From Diphasiastrum complanatum (lineage: Eukaryota; Streptophyta; Lycopodiopsida; Lycopodiales; Lycopodiaceae): a stretch of 64,000 bases of DNA. Position 1 is the first letter of the stretch, and each line of letters opens with the position of its first letter. The position numbers were made by a program, and so were the translations under genes. The notes under the pieces were generated by a model that was not told where the DNA came from, searched no databases, and saw only the letters and a program-made list of their open reading frames with translations. Where the stretch lies: NCBI GenBank assembly GCA_029204225.1, contig CM055092.1, forward strand, positions 101,276,433-101,340,432, given 5' to 3'. This document shows, piece after piece, positions 1 to 10,949 of this stretch.

Positions 1-923
1 CTTAGTGTTAACTCTTTTAAGTTGGGTCCAAATGGAGACTCACATGAATCATGTAAAATCCAATATACTTTTTTAAGACCTTTGGATCAAGTTGGGTCCA
101 AGATGTACATATTAGCCAATAGTATTTTGGGACAAGGGCCTTCCCCATTTATAGAAAGGCACCTCATATACTCTATTTTCATGCTTAATGAGAAGGAGGA
201 AACTCTACCAAATTTTGGAGAGAAGCATCCTCACTTGCTATTCACTACTTGCTAATGTGCTTGATTGTGTTTTCCTTTTGCTCTCAAGTTTGCAAGTTTT
301 TGGTTTCCATAGTTAAGTTTTTGCATTAGCAAGCACAAGGAGCATTTGAGCTAACCTCCACCCTCACTCTCTCTCTCCACCTTCTCTCTATTACTCTCTT
401 CCTCTCTTCTATTCTATTCTTCTCCTTCACAAAATCATGATGAATGTTAGTTTAGTGGAGTAGAGTTAGGGGTGTGCAGTTTTAGTGGTGATAGAGTTAG
501 AGAAAAAGTAGAGAACTATCTAAAACTAGCATCTATTCATAGTTAGGCACCTATCCAATGTTCTAACCCTTGTTGACAGGTGGGAGGGCTACTACTACGC
601 GAGATCTTTGACCCTACAGTTACTCAACAAGGTCTTTCACTCATTTAAGCAAATTTTGTCAAAATCAATATCAGACTGATTTAAACAACAACAACAACCT
701 TTTGGACCAAGTCTAAAAAATTAACAAAAAACTGGGATTTTTGAAATCCATTTGAAATGGACCAACTGTGAAAATCGATTTAACAGATTCCCAAGCACTG
801 TCACATATTGAAATCATTTCGAAACATCATGCATGCATCTAACTTGACATGCATTGACTTTTTCAAAAAAACGAAAAAAAAGTTCGTAAATAGCCTAGCC
901 ATTAGAATTTGCTTTTTGATATA
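1..923. other. non-coding flank left of Gypsy A
   Basis: No convincing gene is seen. The stretch is AT-rich with a CT-rich patch near 360-420. Short open frames here lack family motifs. It is the sequence into which Gypsy A inserted, so it continues at 7220 on the other side of A. Because 7220-9035 looks like the leader and 5' LTR of a minus-strand LTR element (element I), this stretch is probably the interior of the same element. That is inference from contiguity only. Confidence 0.4.
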
Positions 924-928
924 GAATC

Positions 929-1286
929 TGTAATAGATCCTAACACCACAGTAGGGCAAACACTAACTCCTCCACCCAACCTTGCCTACTCCCTGATATA
1001 GAGTAAGCCCCTCCTAGCCCAGTGTGAGGACTGGTAGCATGCTACTGCCAAGTGTCGACCACGTGGCACTGACGTGGCCGACTGCACGTCGGGACCCAAC
1101 TGGGGGCCCTATCCTGCTGACAGGGTCCCTAGGCTGTGTTAGGCCCGCCATGGCTATGGACCGTGCTGGGGCACACTACTCACACTGTCTTGCCCTGTTG
1201 GTCATGTACGCTGGACACGACCCTGACTGTGGTATCTGACCTATCTGTGTTCTCTAGGGTTCGGCACTGGTTACGAGCTCGTAACA
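929..1286 (-). repeat. 3' LTR of Gypsy A
   Basis: 358 bp, near-identical to 6862-7219 and to the LTRs at 22123, 28173 and 54964. Positions 1270-1285 form a perfect 16-bp palindrome, GTTACGAGCTCGTAAC, at the U3 end. The LTR also holds a CCACGTGG G-box near 1059-1066 and a second ACGT core near 1073. Confidence 0.95.
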
Positions 1287-1299
1287 CTCCCTCCCCCTT
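1287..1299 (-). other. polypurine tract of Gypsy A
   Basis: On the minus strand this reads AAGGGGGAGGGAG and abuts the 3' LTR, the usual place for the plus-strand DNA primer of an LTR element. The same tract occurs beside the left LTR of B (22481-22493). Confidence 0.85.
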
Positions 1300-3496
1300 A
1301 AGAACCGTCTTGGTCCTCTAAGACAAAGTCTGGAAAAATCTTGCGAAGGACGCTGCCTCTTTCCCAAGTGGCATTCTCAACATGCTGATCATTCCACTTA
1401 ACTAGATATTCTCGGTATAGAGTATGACGAGTTTGCGTCTCTCTACTATCTAGAATTTCCTCTGGTTCATGTGGAGGTTGTTGAGGATCCAATGGGAGAA
1501 CTAGAACACTGTCCCCTACCAGATTATCTGATCTGGTTAAGGCTTTTCGTAACTGACTTACATGAAAGACTGGAAAAACCTTACTGCTGTGTGGGAGTTC
1601 TAGTTCATAGGTGACCTCGCCTAGTCTCCTACTGATGGTAAAGGGACCACAATACCTTGGAGACAACTTAGCACACACTCCTGATTTGAGGGTTTTAGAG
1701 TCAACTGGGACTCTCAAGTAGACTTTCTCACCAGTGGAGAACTGCACATCCCGTCTGTGTGGATCTGCATAATGCCTGGCTCGATCCTGGGATTGTCTAA
1801 TGCTACGCTTAGCATGTTCTATCATCTGGTTTAGGTCTTCTAAAAAGTTTCTGGCTGCTTCAACTTTTTCTTGTTTAAACCCTACAGCTGTGGGTGAGCG
1901 TGGCTGAAAACCATACATCAGCATAAATGGGCTGTATCCCGTAGCTGAATGTTTGGTACTGTTGTAAGCAAACTCTAATATCGAGAGATACTCCTCCCAA
2001 TTAGTCTGCCTCTTGCTGACGTATGCACGAAGCATATCCTCCAGCACTTGATTTACCCTTTCTGTTTGACCGTCCGTCTGTGGATGGTCGGTGGTACTCA
2101 TATTAAGTTTAGTATGGAGATAATGGAATACTGCCTTCCAAAAATTTCCAGTAAACTTACTGTCCCGGTCGCTGACTATGCCGGAAGGTAGACCGTACAA
2201 TTTAAATAGCCCGTCTACAAACAACCTCGCTAACTCTGGAGCTCTAACGGTTGTTTTGGTCGGAATAAAATGAGCCATTTTGGTCAGACGGTCAACTGTG
2301 ACCCATATAGCGTCATTACCCTTTTGGGTTTTAGGCAGGCCTACTATAAAATCCATGGAGATACTCTCCCATTTACCAGCTGGTATTTCTAAGGGATGCA
2401 ACAACCCTCCTGCCTTTAAACGCTCTGCTTTATTTACTTGACATTTCTGGCAACTGGTTACATACTGGTGGACGTCCTTTTTCATACTGGGCCAGAAAAA
2501 TTGCCTACGAAGAAGCTCATAGGTCTTCTGTATGCCTGGGTGTCCCGCGCTAGGATTGTCATGACATTCATATAGGACCTGCTGCCTATAATCCTCTAAA
2601 TTGGGGACACATACTCTATCTCTACAGAGCAAGTACTCATCCTGAATGGAATACTGTTTCCATTTGAATCCTTGAGTCAACTGACCCTCAACCACTGGGG
2701 TTTGCTTGGGTAATACAGGCTCAGAATCCTCAACGTCATCTGATGACGTATACTCGGACTCATCATCATCCTCAACGGAAGCTGTCGTATTCTTGGATGA
2801 ACTGGCACCAGCCCCGAGAACTGGTTTCGGAGTCTGTAACTGTCTGTTCTGGACCGAGTTCCAGATAATAGAGAAGAATGCATCATGCTGGCATTTCTCT
2901 CTCAAGGACTCGAGTAACTCATTACGAATCTGAGTAAAACTCAGCTCGTTTATCATAGGCATTCTGCTAAGGGCATCTGCTACTGTATTGAATTTTCCAC
3001 GCCTATATCTGATAGACATGTCAAACTCTTGCATCAACTCTGCCCAACGAGCTTTCCGACCTCTAAGTTCAGGTTGATTGCAAAGGTATCTGAGACTCTC
3101 ATGGTCTGTCAGGACCTCAAAGTTGGCACCATACAAATAATGCCTCCAAGTCTTAAGGGGATGGACTATAGAAAAGAGTTCCTTTTCATAGGCACTATAC
3201 CTAGTCTGTGTTGGCTCGAGTTTTTTACTCTCGAACGCAACTGGTCGTCCACCCTGAGTTAGCACAGCGCCTACTGCAAAGTCGCTAGCATCTGTTTCGA
3301 CCACAAACGGCTGATTGGGGTCGACGACTTTTAAGACTGGTGCTGTAGCTAAGGCTGTTTTGAGAGCATCAAAGCTCTCCTGTTGTGCGGACTCCCAAAT
3401 GAACTCCTTTCCCTTACCCTTAAGGAGATTTGTCATAAGGACTGCTATTTGAGCATATTCCTTGACAAATCGTCTGTAATATCCCTGCCAGACCAA
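1298..3496 (-). CDS. Gypsy A pol, 3' part: RNase H, integrase, chromodomain
   Basis: 732 codons in the frame that follows the extra base at 3488, so the first residues are not a real start. In order it carries: the RT connection; RNase H with the [11 protein letters not shown] core (about residues 65-180); a Ser/Asp/Glu-rich acidic spacer (about 230-270); an integrase zinc finger ([10 protein letters not shown], then CQKCQVNK); the integrase core with [16 protein letters not shown] and [13 protein letters not shown]; a GPF-type module (PRYCGPFTI); and a C-terminal chromodomain (YLVKWNDQ...ATWE). The frame overlaps the upstream pol frame, and joins it only if the extra base is discounted. The integrase inserts the cDNA; chromodomains of this kind are thought to steer insertion to chromatin marks. 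Confidence 0.92.
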   Translation of the reverse strand: MVWQGYYRRFVKEYAQIAVLMTNLLKGKGKEFIWESAQQESFDALKTALATAPVLKVVDPNQPFVVETDASDFAVGAVLTQGGRPVAFESKKLEPTQTRYSAYEKELFSIVHPLKTWRHYLYGANFEVLTDHESLRYLCNQPELRGRKARWAELMQEFDMSIRYRRGKFNTVADALSRMPMINELSFTQIRNELLESLREKCQHDAFFSIIWNSVQNRQLQTPKPVLGAGASSSKNTTASVEDDDESEYTSSDDVEDSEPVLPKQTPVVEGQLTQGFKWKQYSIQDEYLLCRDRVCVPNLEDYRQQVLYECHDNPSAGHPGIQKTYELLRRQFFWPSMKKDVHQYVTSCQKCQVNKAERLKAGGLLHPLEIPAGKWESISMDFIVGLPKTQKGNDAIWVTVDRLTKMAHFIPTKTTVRAPELARLFVDGLFKLYGLPSGIVSDRDSKFTGNFWKAVFHYLHTKLNMSTTDHPQTDGQTERVNQVLEDMLRAYVSKRQTNWEEYLSILEFAYNSTKHSATGYSPFMLMYGFQPRSPTAVGFKQEKVEAARNFLEDLNQMIEHAKRSIRQSQDRARHYADPHRRDVQFSTGEKVYLRVPVDSKTLKSGVCAKLSPRYCGPFTISRRLGEVTYELELPHSSKVFPVFHVSQLRKALTRSDNLVGDSVLVLPLDPQQPPHEPEEILDSRETQTRHTLYREYLVKWNDQHVENATWERGSVLRKIFPDFVLEDQDGS

Positions 3497-6077
3497 GAAA
3501 GATTTGAAGTTCCAAAATATTCTGAGGTCTCAGCCAACTGAGTATGGCTTTAACCTTATTTGGGTCCATCTTAATCCCATCTGAAGAGATAATGTGACCC
3601 AAATATGCTACTTCTTCAACGAAGAATTCACACTTGGATTGTTTAGCATAAAGCTTATGCTTTCTGAGCAGTCGAAACACCTTTCTGAGGTGTTTTAGAT
3701 GCTCCTTCCTGGTTTTGCTGTAAACGAGGATGTCATCTAAAAATACGACTACAAACTTACCCAAGTATGGTCTGAGGACACTGTTCATCAAGGTCATAAA
3801 GGTAGCTGGAGCATTTGTGAGCCCAAATGGCATCACCTTAAACTCATAATGACCGTGACGAGTCCTAAAGGCTGTTTTTGAGACATCTTCCGATTTTATA
3901 CGGACTTGATGATATCCCGATCTAAGGTCTATTTTACTGAAAAACTTAGCCCCGTCGAGTTGATCAAACAACTCGTCTGCCCGAGGCATAGGGTATTTAT
4001 TCTTAATTGTGACTTTATTGAGGGCTCTGTAATCTACGCAAAGACGCATAGACCCCTCCTTCTTTTTCACCAATAGGACTGGTGAGGCCCATGGTGAACT
4101 ACTGGTCTGAATTTGGCCTTTCCCAAGATAGTCTGTTAACTGCCTAGTTATTTCTTCATCCTCTGTTCGGCTGACCCGATACGGAGGTTTAGAAACAGGT
4201 GCTGTACCTGGTACTAGGTTTATTACATGATCTACCTCTCTGCTAGGTGGTAAACCATGTGGCAAATCTTCAGGAAAAACATCTTTAAATTTAGACAATA
4301 AAGTTTCTAATTTACTGATTTTCTGCTGAATAGAACTGGAAATAGAAACTTCAGGAATAAACTGAAAGTCACATAAGAATACCTGATGGTCTTCGTCTCC
4401 GATTAGCTGACAGAGTTCTGAACTGCAGACCATAGGGCTGTTGGGGACATCATGCTCCCCATGCAACTGGATCTCTCGGCCTTTATGCTGAAAGCTGAGG
4501 GTGTTCTCCTGATAGTTTCTGTGGAGGGAAGGTCCTAAACTGTAGAGCCAATCTCTCCCGAGAACAATGTCTGTTCGATCCAGGTGCATTATCTGAAAGT
4601 TTATTTCATCTTGGTACCCCTGAATACCAAGATTTAACTTACTTACCATAGTTTCCCATATTTTTTTATCTTCACCCTTAGCTAATGAAACTATGTACCT
4701 ATGCTGACTAGGTACTTCTGGTAGTTTAAGCTTTTTAACCAGGGTGTGGTTGATGAAATTATGGGTTGCCCCATCATCAACCATGACTCTTACTGACTGG
4801 TTCCCAACTTTCCCATGCATACGTACTAGGTCATGCGGCCCAAAGCTGAAGGGTCTCGCTAGCATTGCAGAGGTGAGCTGGCAACAGTGTTCATGATCTT
4901 CATGATACACTTTGATCTCGGAAGCTGCTGAGTTACTGGGAAAACATACAGTCTGAACAAGATGAACTTGTTTTTTATCTTTTTTAGTGAAAGGCCCCTT
5001 GGGACACTGTCTGACTGTGTGTCCCTTGCCCATACACACAAAGCACAAACGTTCTTGTTTGGCTTTCTCAAAATCATCTGGTTTTAAGGGCTGTATGAGT
5101 GAAGGGCATTTCTGAGGAGCTTCACCTTTAAATTTATCTTCTTTCTTTCTTTTTAAAAATTTCTTTTTAAATTGAAAGTCTTTCTGAGGAAGCTGCTCAG
5201 AAAGTGGTTGTTGTCTCGCTCTCTTCCTACCCACTGAATCATCATAGATTTGAGCATATCTGAGAGCTTGCTCAAGGGTAGTAGGCGAGTTTCTCTGGAC
5301 CTCTACTTTATATTCATCTTTGAGGCCACGGACAAATCCCCTGATTTTCTGATAGTCATCCATATTTTTAATCTTTAAAATTGCTTCTCGATACTGCGAG
5401 ATATATTGGATGAGGGATTTATCCATTACTGTTCTTTCCCAGGCTTCCCAGGCTCTATCCAGTTCATTTTCTGGTAGAAATTCTCTTAGGAAAGCTTCTT
5501 CAAAAGCTTTCCATGACCGGAGAGTCTGCCCAGTCTCCTGGAGATTTAACCACCACTTATAGGCCATAGGCCCTAAAGAAAGACTGGCCTCAATTGCTTG
5601 CAAATGGTCAGGGGTCTGTTTAAGAGCATGAATGTTCTTCCATTTGCTGAGGAAGGTTTGTAGAATATCTGCATTTCTATCCTTCTCTTCCCCATTAAAA
5701 GTAGGAGGCTTTAAATCTTTAAAAACACTGGGGTGAGACCGTAAAGTCTCACCCGAAACTGATGGAAGTGGAGAAGGGGATAACTGAGAAGTGGAGGGAA
5801 GGCTTCCTTTCGCGGAACTCAAAATTAAGTTTTTGAGTTCAGCGAACGAGTCGTCCACACTGGACTTGAAATTGGCTAATGCCAACTTCAGTTCATCCAC
5901 TTCTGTTACCAATTGGAGGAACTGCTCCTTGGTAACCAGTTCGTCGAGTTCTTCGGCGAACTGTTCCTGTTCTTCTACTTCCATGAATTCCTTCCCTTTT
6001 CTGTAAGCCAAGGCTTCTGTTTCAAGTTCGTCGAAGCCTCTCTCCGGGGGTTGATCAGGTCCCTGAGGAGTGGTCAT
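3420..6077 (-). CDS. Gypsy A gag-pol, 5' part: Gag, protease, reverse transcriptase
   Basis: 885 codons from an ATG at 6077 that matches the start in C and the start codon position in B (27277). Gag has a retrotransposon-gag core ([12 protein letters not shown] near residue 165) and a basic stretch, then one zinc knuckle, [14 protein letters not shown], near residue 345. The protease has VDDGATHNF near 431; the usual triad is D-S/T-G, so DDG is odd. Reverse transcriptase holds [22 protein letters not shown] and the catalytic FLDD near 780. The last 25 or so residues are out of frame because of an extra T at 3488 in this copy; B and C lack that base. Expression would need the break to be absent. 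Confidence 0.93.
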   Translation of the reverse strand: MTTPQGPDQPPERGFDELETEALAYRKGKEFMEVEEQEQFAEELDELVTKEQFLQLVTEVDELKLALANFKSSVDDSFAELKNLILSSAKGSLPSTSQLSPSPLPSVSGETLRSHPSVFKDLKPPTFNGEEKDRNADILQTFLSKWKNIHALKQTPDHLQAIEASLSLGPMAYKWWLNLQETGQTLRSWKAFEEAFLREFLPENELDRAWEAWERTVMDKSLIQYISQYREAILKIKNMDDYQKIRGFVRGLKDEYKVEVQRNSPTTLEQALRYAQIYDDSVGRKRARQQPLSEQLPQKDFQFKKKFLKRKKEDKFKGEAPQKCPSLIQPLKPDDFEKAKQERLCFVCMGKGHTVRQCPKGPFTKKDKKQVHLVQTVCFPSNSAASEIKVYHEDHEHCCQLTSAMLARPFSFGPHDLVRMHGKVGNQSVRVMVDDGATHNFINHTLVKKLKLPEVPSQHRYIVSLAKGEDKKIWETMVSKLNLGIQGYQDEINFQIMHLDRTDIVLGRDWLYSLGPSLHRNYQENTLSFQHKGREIQLHGEHDVPNSPMVCSSELCQLIGDEDHQVFLCDFQFIPEVSISSSIQQKISKLETLLSKFKDVFPEDLPHGLPPSREVDHVINLVPGTAPVSKPPYRVSRTEDEEITRQLTDYLGKGQIQTSSSPWASPVLLVKKKEGSMRLCVDYRALNKVTIKNKYPMPRADELFDQLDGAKFFSKIDLRSGYHQVRIKSEDVSKTAFRTRHGHYEFKVMPFGLTNAPATFMTLMNSVLRPYLGKFVVVFLDDILVYSKTRKEHLKHLRKVFRLLRKHKLYAKQSKCEFFVEEVAYLGHIISSDGIKMDPNKVKAILSWLRPQNILELQIFLGLAGILQTICQGICSNSSPYDKSP

Positions 6078-6845
6078 CTTCGGAACTGAAAGAGAGCTAC
6101 CTTAACTTCTGAAGGAAAAAAAGTCTAAAAGACTAATTTACAACTGTACAAGGAGGGAAAGAAAACTTAGCTCTTTCTGAGAACTGTACTTCCACAGAGA
6201 GAATCAAGAAAAGCCCTTTCAGCTCTTCCTCCACTGCTTTCAGGTCTGCTGTCCGGAAAAATCAGAGATCAAGGTACCAAGAAAAAGAAACAAACTTCCG
6301 ATCGTCTTGGCCCCTTCCCTCGCTGTCTGAGGTGTATACTTTTTGCTCCAAAATTCCCGTTTTAGGACCCAAAAACAATTGCAAACTTGTGGTTTCTGCC
6401 AAAGACCTTCCTCGCTGCCTGACCAGGAGTGTTGCTACTTGGTTTTGCTTACTTTGAGACCCAAAATCCCTCTCAAAATTTGATTTTCTAGCAACACCTT
6501 CAGCACTGGACCTGCACCCAAGATTCTGTCTCAGATCCATTCCAAATTCCAGAAAATTTCACTCCAAATTCGAAGTTTCCACCCAATTTGGCAGCGCTGG
6601 ACCTGCTCCACGTTTTCTATTTAAAATGTGCTCAAAAATCCACAATTGATACATAAAAATCAAGGGTAAATCCCTGATTTTTCAGCGTTGAGCTTCTACA
6701 AGGGATTGTGCCTCAAACAACTGTAAATTCCAAGCAAATTTCAAGGATTTGAAAGCTGTTCCTACAGCGATTTTCCTCCTCAATTCTTTCCTGAGAATCT
6801 GAGAAATCTTTCCTCTACTGCTGTCCTAAACTCCCTAGGATGGAG
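6078..6845 (-). other. untranslated leader of Gypsy A
   Basis: About 770 bases between the primer site and the Gag ATG, with no credible gene. It carries scattered AGCGA/TCGCT words, seen also in the leaders of B and C, although the three leaders differ far more than the coding parts do. Confidence 0.75.
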
Positions 6846-6860
6846 ATGGCTCTGATACCA
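6846..6860 (-). promoter_or_regulatory. primer-binding site of Gypsy A
   Basis: On the minus strand it reads TGGTATCAGAGCCAT, one base from the 5' LTR. It matches the complement of the 3' end of plant initiator tRNA-Met, the common primer of plant LTR elements. Confidence 0.93.
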
Positions 6861-6861
6861 G

Positions 6862-7219
6862 TGTAATAGATCCTAACACCACAGTAGGGCAAACACTAAC
6901 TCCTCCACCCAACCTTGCCTACTCCCTGATATAGAGTAAGCCCCTCCTAGCCCAGTGTGAGGACTGGTAGCATGCTACTGCCAAGTGTCAGCCACGTGGC
7001 ACTGACGTGGCCGACTGCACGTCGGGACCCAACTGGGGGCCCTATCCTGCTGACAGGGTCCCTAGGTTGTGTTAGGCCCGCCATGGCTATGGACCGTGCT
7101 GGGGCACACTACTCACACTGTCTTGCCCTGTTGGTCATGTACGCTGGACACAACCCTGACTGTGGTATCTGACCTATCTGTGTTCTCTAGGGTTCGGCAC
7201 TGGTTACGAGCTCGTAACA
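6862..7219 (-). repeat. 5' LTR of Gypsy A, with promoter
   Basis: 358 bp. In element orientation it opens with the 16-bp palindrome (7203-7218), then two ACGT-core motifs. A weak TATA-like CTCTATATC lies about 50-60 bp before the LTR end. Transcription would start here and run leftward into gag. The start site itself cannot be read from sequence. Confidence 0.92.
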
Positions 7220-7224
7220 GAATT

Positions 7225-8611
7225 ACCTAAAATAGCTTCATGAAAGAAATCTACTGATCAAACTACTGATTACGCATGCAACATGCATCCAAGCATGCAT
7301 ACAGGTCTATCCATACATTTCCATCAACAGACAAGCACTACACTGAATTACAAGCATGCATGCATCATAACACTTCCAAAATTTTGCAAATTTTTGTTCA
7401 AAAATTGCCAAACTTCAAATGGCCATAACTTTCTCTACATCACACCAAATTGTTCGTTGTGAAGCACAGTACAAAGGGAGAGTGGTCTACAAGGCACTTG
7501 TCACATCACCCTACCACCTAGGCTTCACACATGTGAGCAGTAAATGGCCAAAATTCAAGTAGTAGGGCGCACTTTGGGAAGGTGGTATCATCAAAACCTC
7601 AACTACAGCCCAATAAGCATCCAATCAGAGGTTACAAGCACTCTACTAAGGTTTATTAGAGAGACATAGAAGCTTCTAATAGGTCCAGCAAACAATCATA
7701 AGCTCAGATCATGCAAAAAATGCATTTTTGGCCTCCTTCAACAAGCAAAACTTCAACATGATGGTGTCTAATACACATCTATCCAAATTGGATACATGAT
7801 GGATCAAATAAGAGGAAATACATCATATATTAAGCTTTTAATGAGAAACATCAGGTTTAGACCCCCATTTGAAAGGTTTTCATGCCCAAAAATCACCAGA
7901 AATACACTATTTTTTGATGTTTTGAGCTCCCTAATGGTGTCCAATTATAACAAAACTCCATGACAACCCTAGGACAGCTTAATTACACCTTTTAAAATGT
8001 GCTTACCAACTAATGGCTAAGAATTTTGAGATCTACCACAAAATTATTCCAAAAATCATCAAGAAACTATGTTTTATGACCAAATTTGACCAATTCAAAC
8101 CAAAATTTGTGGGATAAGTCCACAAATAAGTGTAATCTAATCCTAATACCTGTAAATCCATTACATGAAAGCACTAAAAGTTCTGATTTTAGTCAAATAT
8201 AGATTCTATAGCCCACTTCTAGTCCAAACCCCAATTTTTGGTCCAAAATCACTATCTAATCATCCTTTTGACTATTCAAACATCATGCAATCATTAGATC
8301 CAATCATTAATGACTATAAAATGGCAAGTAGAATCTAGAAAATGTACTACATCAGTACCTATAATCAATCTCAAGCAAAAACCATGAATTCTAGGTGAAA
8401 AATTCACTAAAACCATCAAAAATCCTATGATTTCCATCAAAATTCATGGAGGACATCCACAATTATGATCTTTAGGCTGAAAGTACACCAAGGATCTGAG
8501 AAGCCACCTACTTGGATATGAATTCCACCACCTATAAGAATAAGCAAAGAGATACACCAAAAGAACTGCAAAAATCCAAGATCCTCAAGCCCCACCTCCT
8601 GGTTGATGTGA
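7225..8611 (-). other. non-coding interior of LTR element I
   Basis: About 1.4 kb of AT-rich sequence with no open frame of note and no retroelement protein motif on either strand. It lies between Gypsy A and the primer site at 8612. With the primer site and LTR to its right it looks like the leader of a minus-strand LTR element with little coding capacity, or with its coding part beyond the left edge. Confidence 0.5.
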
Positions 8612-9035
8612 TCCAAGCTCTGATACCACTATAACGATTGCCAAGTGAAGATCTTCAAGACTCTTGTCACATGCAAACCAAAAGGACACATGTGGAGCAT
8701 AAACCACCCAGCCAATATGAAGAGGCTAGTCAATATCCTAACCCTTCACCCCAGGCCACAATGAATGAATACAAGAGAGGAGAGGGAACATGGCTCAAGA
8801 ATCTGAAATTCCAATAGGAGATGGGCAAGTTTCCATGGTATGTATTCTCTCTAAGAGGAGAAAATATTCTCCTTAGGATCCCCATGCATCCTATATTAAT
8901 CTATTGACCTCCTATTCTTGTATTAAAGTAGTCATTCACCATGCAATAGCTCCTATGTCCAATTATAGGTCTGGGCCCTCATATGATTATTAATTACTTG
9001 TAATGGCCACGTCCAGAATGGATACGGACATAACA
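8612..9035 (-). repeat. primer site and 5' LTR of element I
   Basis: At 8612-8628 the minus strand reads TGGTATCAGAGCTTGGA, an initiator-tRNA-Met type primer site. The sequence to its right, about 8630-9035, would be the 5' LTR. Its right edge is TGTTATGTCC on the minus strand, and Copia F coding sequence starts at 9036 at once. The inner LTR edge does not end in CA, so it is mutated or my boundary is a few bases off. No partner LTR is in the window. Element I therefore seems to have inserted into Copia F gag. Confidence 0.6.
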
Positions 9036-9212
9036 ATGTTGCTGCAAGAAGACAATCGAAGAAGTCAAGACTCTTTGTCGACTTCATCATCTCATGCTCT
9101 ATATGTCAAAGGCTCAAAACGGTAGAAGCAAAAAAGCTCTAAGCAGTCTGCATCAAATCAGAAACCGACACAAAGTCAAGAACAATTATCAAATTCACAA
9201 TCGAAGAAGAAG

Positions 9213-9545
9213 ATGTTCTATAAGTATTTTAAGCACACTAATCATGATATCCAGGATTGCAGGGTATTAAAAGCAAAGAATGCTAGCAAACAACCAGATC
9301 AGCAAGTGAATGCAGTCACAACATCTTCGGACATCGACATGAATGAAAGAGCGTTTATGGTCAAAGACCAAAAGGCACTATCGGATAATTCTTGGTTTTT
9401 GGATTTTGGAGCTACTCAACATATGACCAGTCATCGTGAGCATTTTCACTCCTATATGCCTTTCAGTACAAAAAGATGCGTTCATGTTGGTGATGGTAGC
9501 ACTCATACTATCGAAGGTGAAGGCATTGTAAGGTTGAAATTCTAG
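9213..9545 (+). pseudogene. Copia F Gag end and protease
   Basis: 110 codons. Remnant of a zinc knuckle (MFYKYFKHTNHDIQDCR; the first Cys positions are changed), then the protease region WFLDFGATQHMTSH. The usual Copia triad is DSG; here it is DFG, so the enzyme is probably dead. A stop at 9543-9545 precedes the next domain. Confidence 0.8.
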
Positions 9546-9575
9546 CATGATTAATTCAAACTAGTATCAAATATT

Positions 9576-10687
9576 TTGTATGTTCCTAAACTCTCAATGA
9601 ATCTGTTTTCTGTAAGTAGAATCATTGATTTAAGTCATAAGGTAAAGTTTGAGTCTGATCGATGCCGAATTATTGATAGGACAAATAAGATCCTTTCACT
9701 CGGCAAGAGGCATAGATACTTATATAGATTGGCACATTGTTATTCTAACACTAGTCAAGCCTTGAAAACCTTTGTTCTTGTCAATAAAACATTATTATGG
9801 CATCAAAGTTTAGGACACCTGAATCATACATCTGTTTCATACATGTCTAAACAATCCTTAGCACTTGATCTTGACTATCCGACCGACAAAGTCGACCTCC
9901 CTGTCTGTCATAGCTGCATCTTTGAAAAGCATACTAGGATTCTCTTCAGATCGAGTCATAGGCATGCAGCAAAAGATTTGTTAGATGTTGTTAATTCAAA
10001 TATATGTGGTCCAATGCAAACTCCGCCATTGCTTGATGCAAAGTATTTTATTACCTTTATTGACGAATATTCAAGAAGAACAGTTGCTTATTTCATTAAG
10101 CAGAAATCGAAGGCTTTCAAAATATTTCGACAATTCAAAGAGCATGTAGAAAATCAAACTGGTAAAAGAATTAAAGCACTGAGGTTCAACAACGGGGGAG
10201 AATATATCTCTACCAAATTCAAGGAGTATTGCCTTAACAATAATACATTACCTCTTATTCGCCTCAGTCAAATGGTGTTGTTGAGAGAAATAACAGAACC
10301 TTAATCGAATCAACAAAGTACATGCTAGCACATGCGACACTTTTGAAGTCCTTTTGGGCTCTAGTTGTTTCCACTGCAGCTTATATTCAAAACAGATGTC
10401 CTACTAAAGGTCTATCAGACAAAACACCACATGAAGTTTGGACAGGCTCCAAACTTTTTTTATTGAACTTACGAGTTTTTGGATGTATCACTTATGCACA
10501 AATTCCGCATGATCTCAGGAAGAAGCTCAATTTCAAAGTATCAAGTCTATTTTCATCAGCTACACTACTTTGGATAAAGCTTATAAGCTGTATGATCATG
10601 TTGAGTCAAAGATGTTCACCAGTCGAGATGTCATCTTCATCGAATATCAATTTATTGACCTCAAAGGTAAGGGAAAAGCTCATATAG
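9576..10687 (+). pseudogene. Copia F integrase
   Basis: Two frames (9576-10304 and 10322-10687). Seen in order: MYVPKLSMNLFSVSRI; the zinc finger region (WHQSLGHLNHTSV, then CHSCIFEKHTR); the core with FITFIDEYSRR; FNNGGEYISTKF, where the usual sequence is SDNGGE, so a catalytic acid is lost; then the AHATLLKSFWA and FGCITYAQIP stretches. A frameshift lies near 10250-10320. Confidence 0.82.
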
Positions 10688-10949
10688 CCAAACTATCAGA
10701 CTCTCTGGAATTATCGAACTTTCAAGTTTCAAAGTTGACTATTCCTACTGAAGGTCCTAGCTCGTCTACTCCTGATGAAAAGCTTATCAGAAGTGATCCG
10801 AAGAAGATGATGTTGCAGTTCAGCCACTATAGCATGATGAAGATTATCAACTTTGCTCATTACCCAGAAGATCGACAAGAGAACACAGACCACCCATCAG
10901 GTACATCGACAAGTCTACAACTTACCTTGTTCAAGAGCCGACGACTGTC

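Larger units (their letters stand above)
929..7219 (-). mobile_element. Gypsy A, chromodomain Ty3/Gypsy retrotransposon, nearly complete
   Basis: Two 358-bp LTRs (929-1286 and 6862-7219) bound a minus-strand gag-pol. Each LTR in element orientation starts TGTTACGAG and ends ATTACA. They differ at about four bases by eye. The flanking five bases are GAATC on the left and GAATT on the right, a target-site duplication with one change. A primer site complementary to initiator tRNA-Met lies next to the right LTR, so that one is the 5' LTR. A purine tract lies next to the left LTR. One extra base at 3488 splits the polyprotein frame; I see no other break, so A is close to intact. B and C in this window are sisters. 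Confidence 0.95.

Noticed and set aside
1024-1239. A 71-codon open frame conserved in several Gypsy A/B/C LTRs
   Set aside because: It is antisense to the element inside the LTR and is kept only because the LTRs are near-identical; one copy (28296-28481) is shortened without effect. No family motif.
3420-3496. Overlap of the two pol frames in Gypsy A as a programmed ribosomal frameshift
   Set aside because: Sisters B and C are in one frame here, without the extra base, so this is a lesion private to A.
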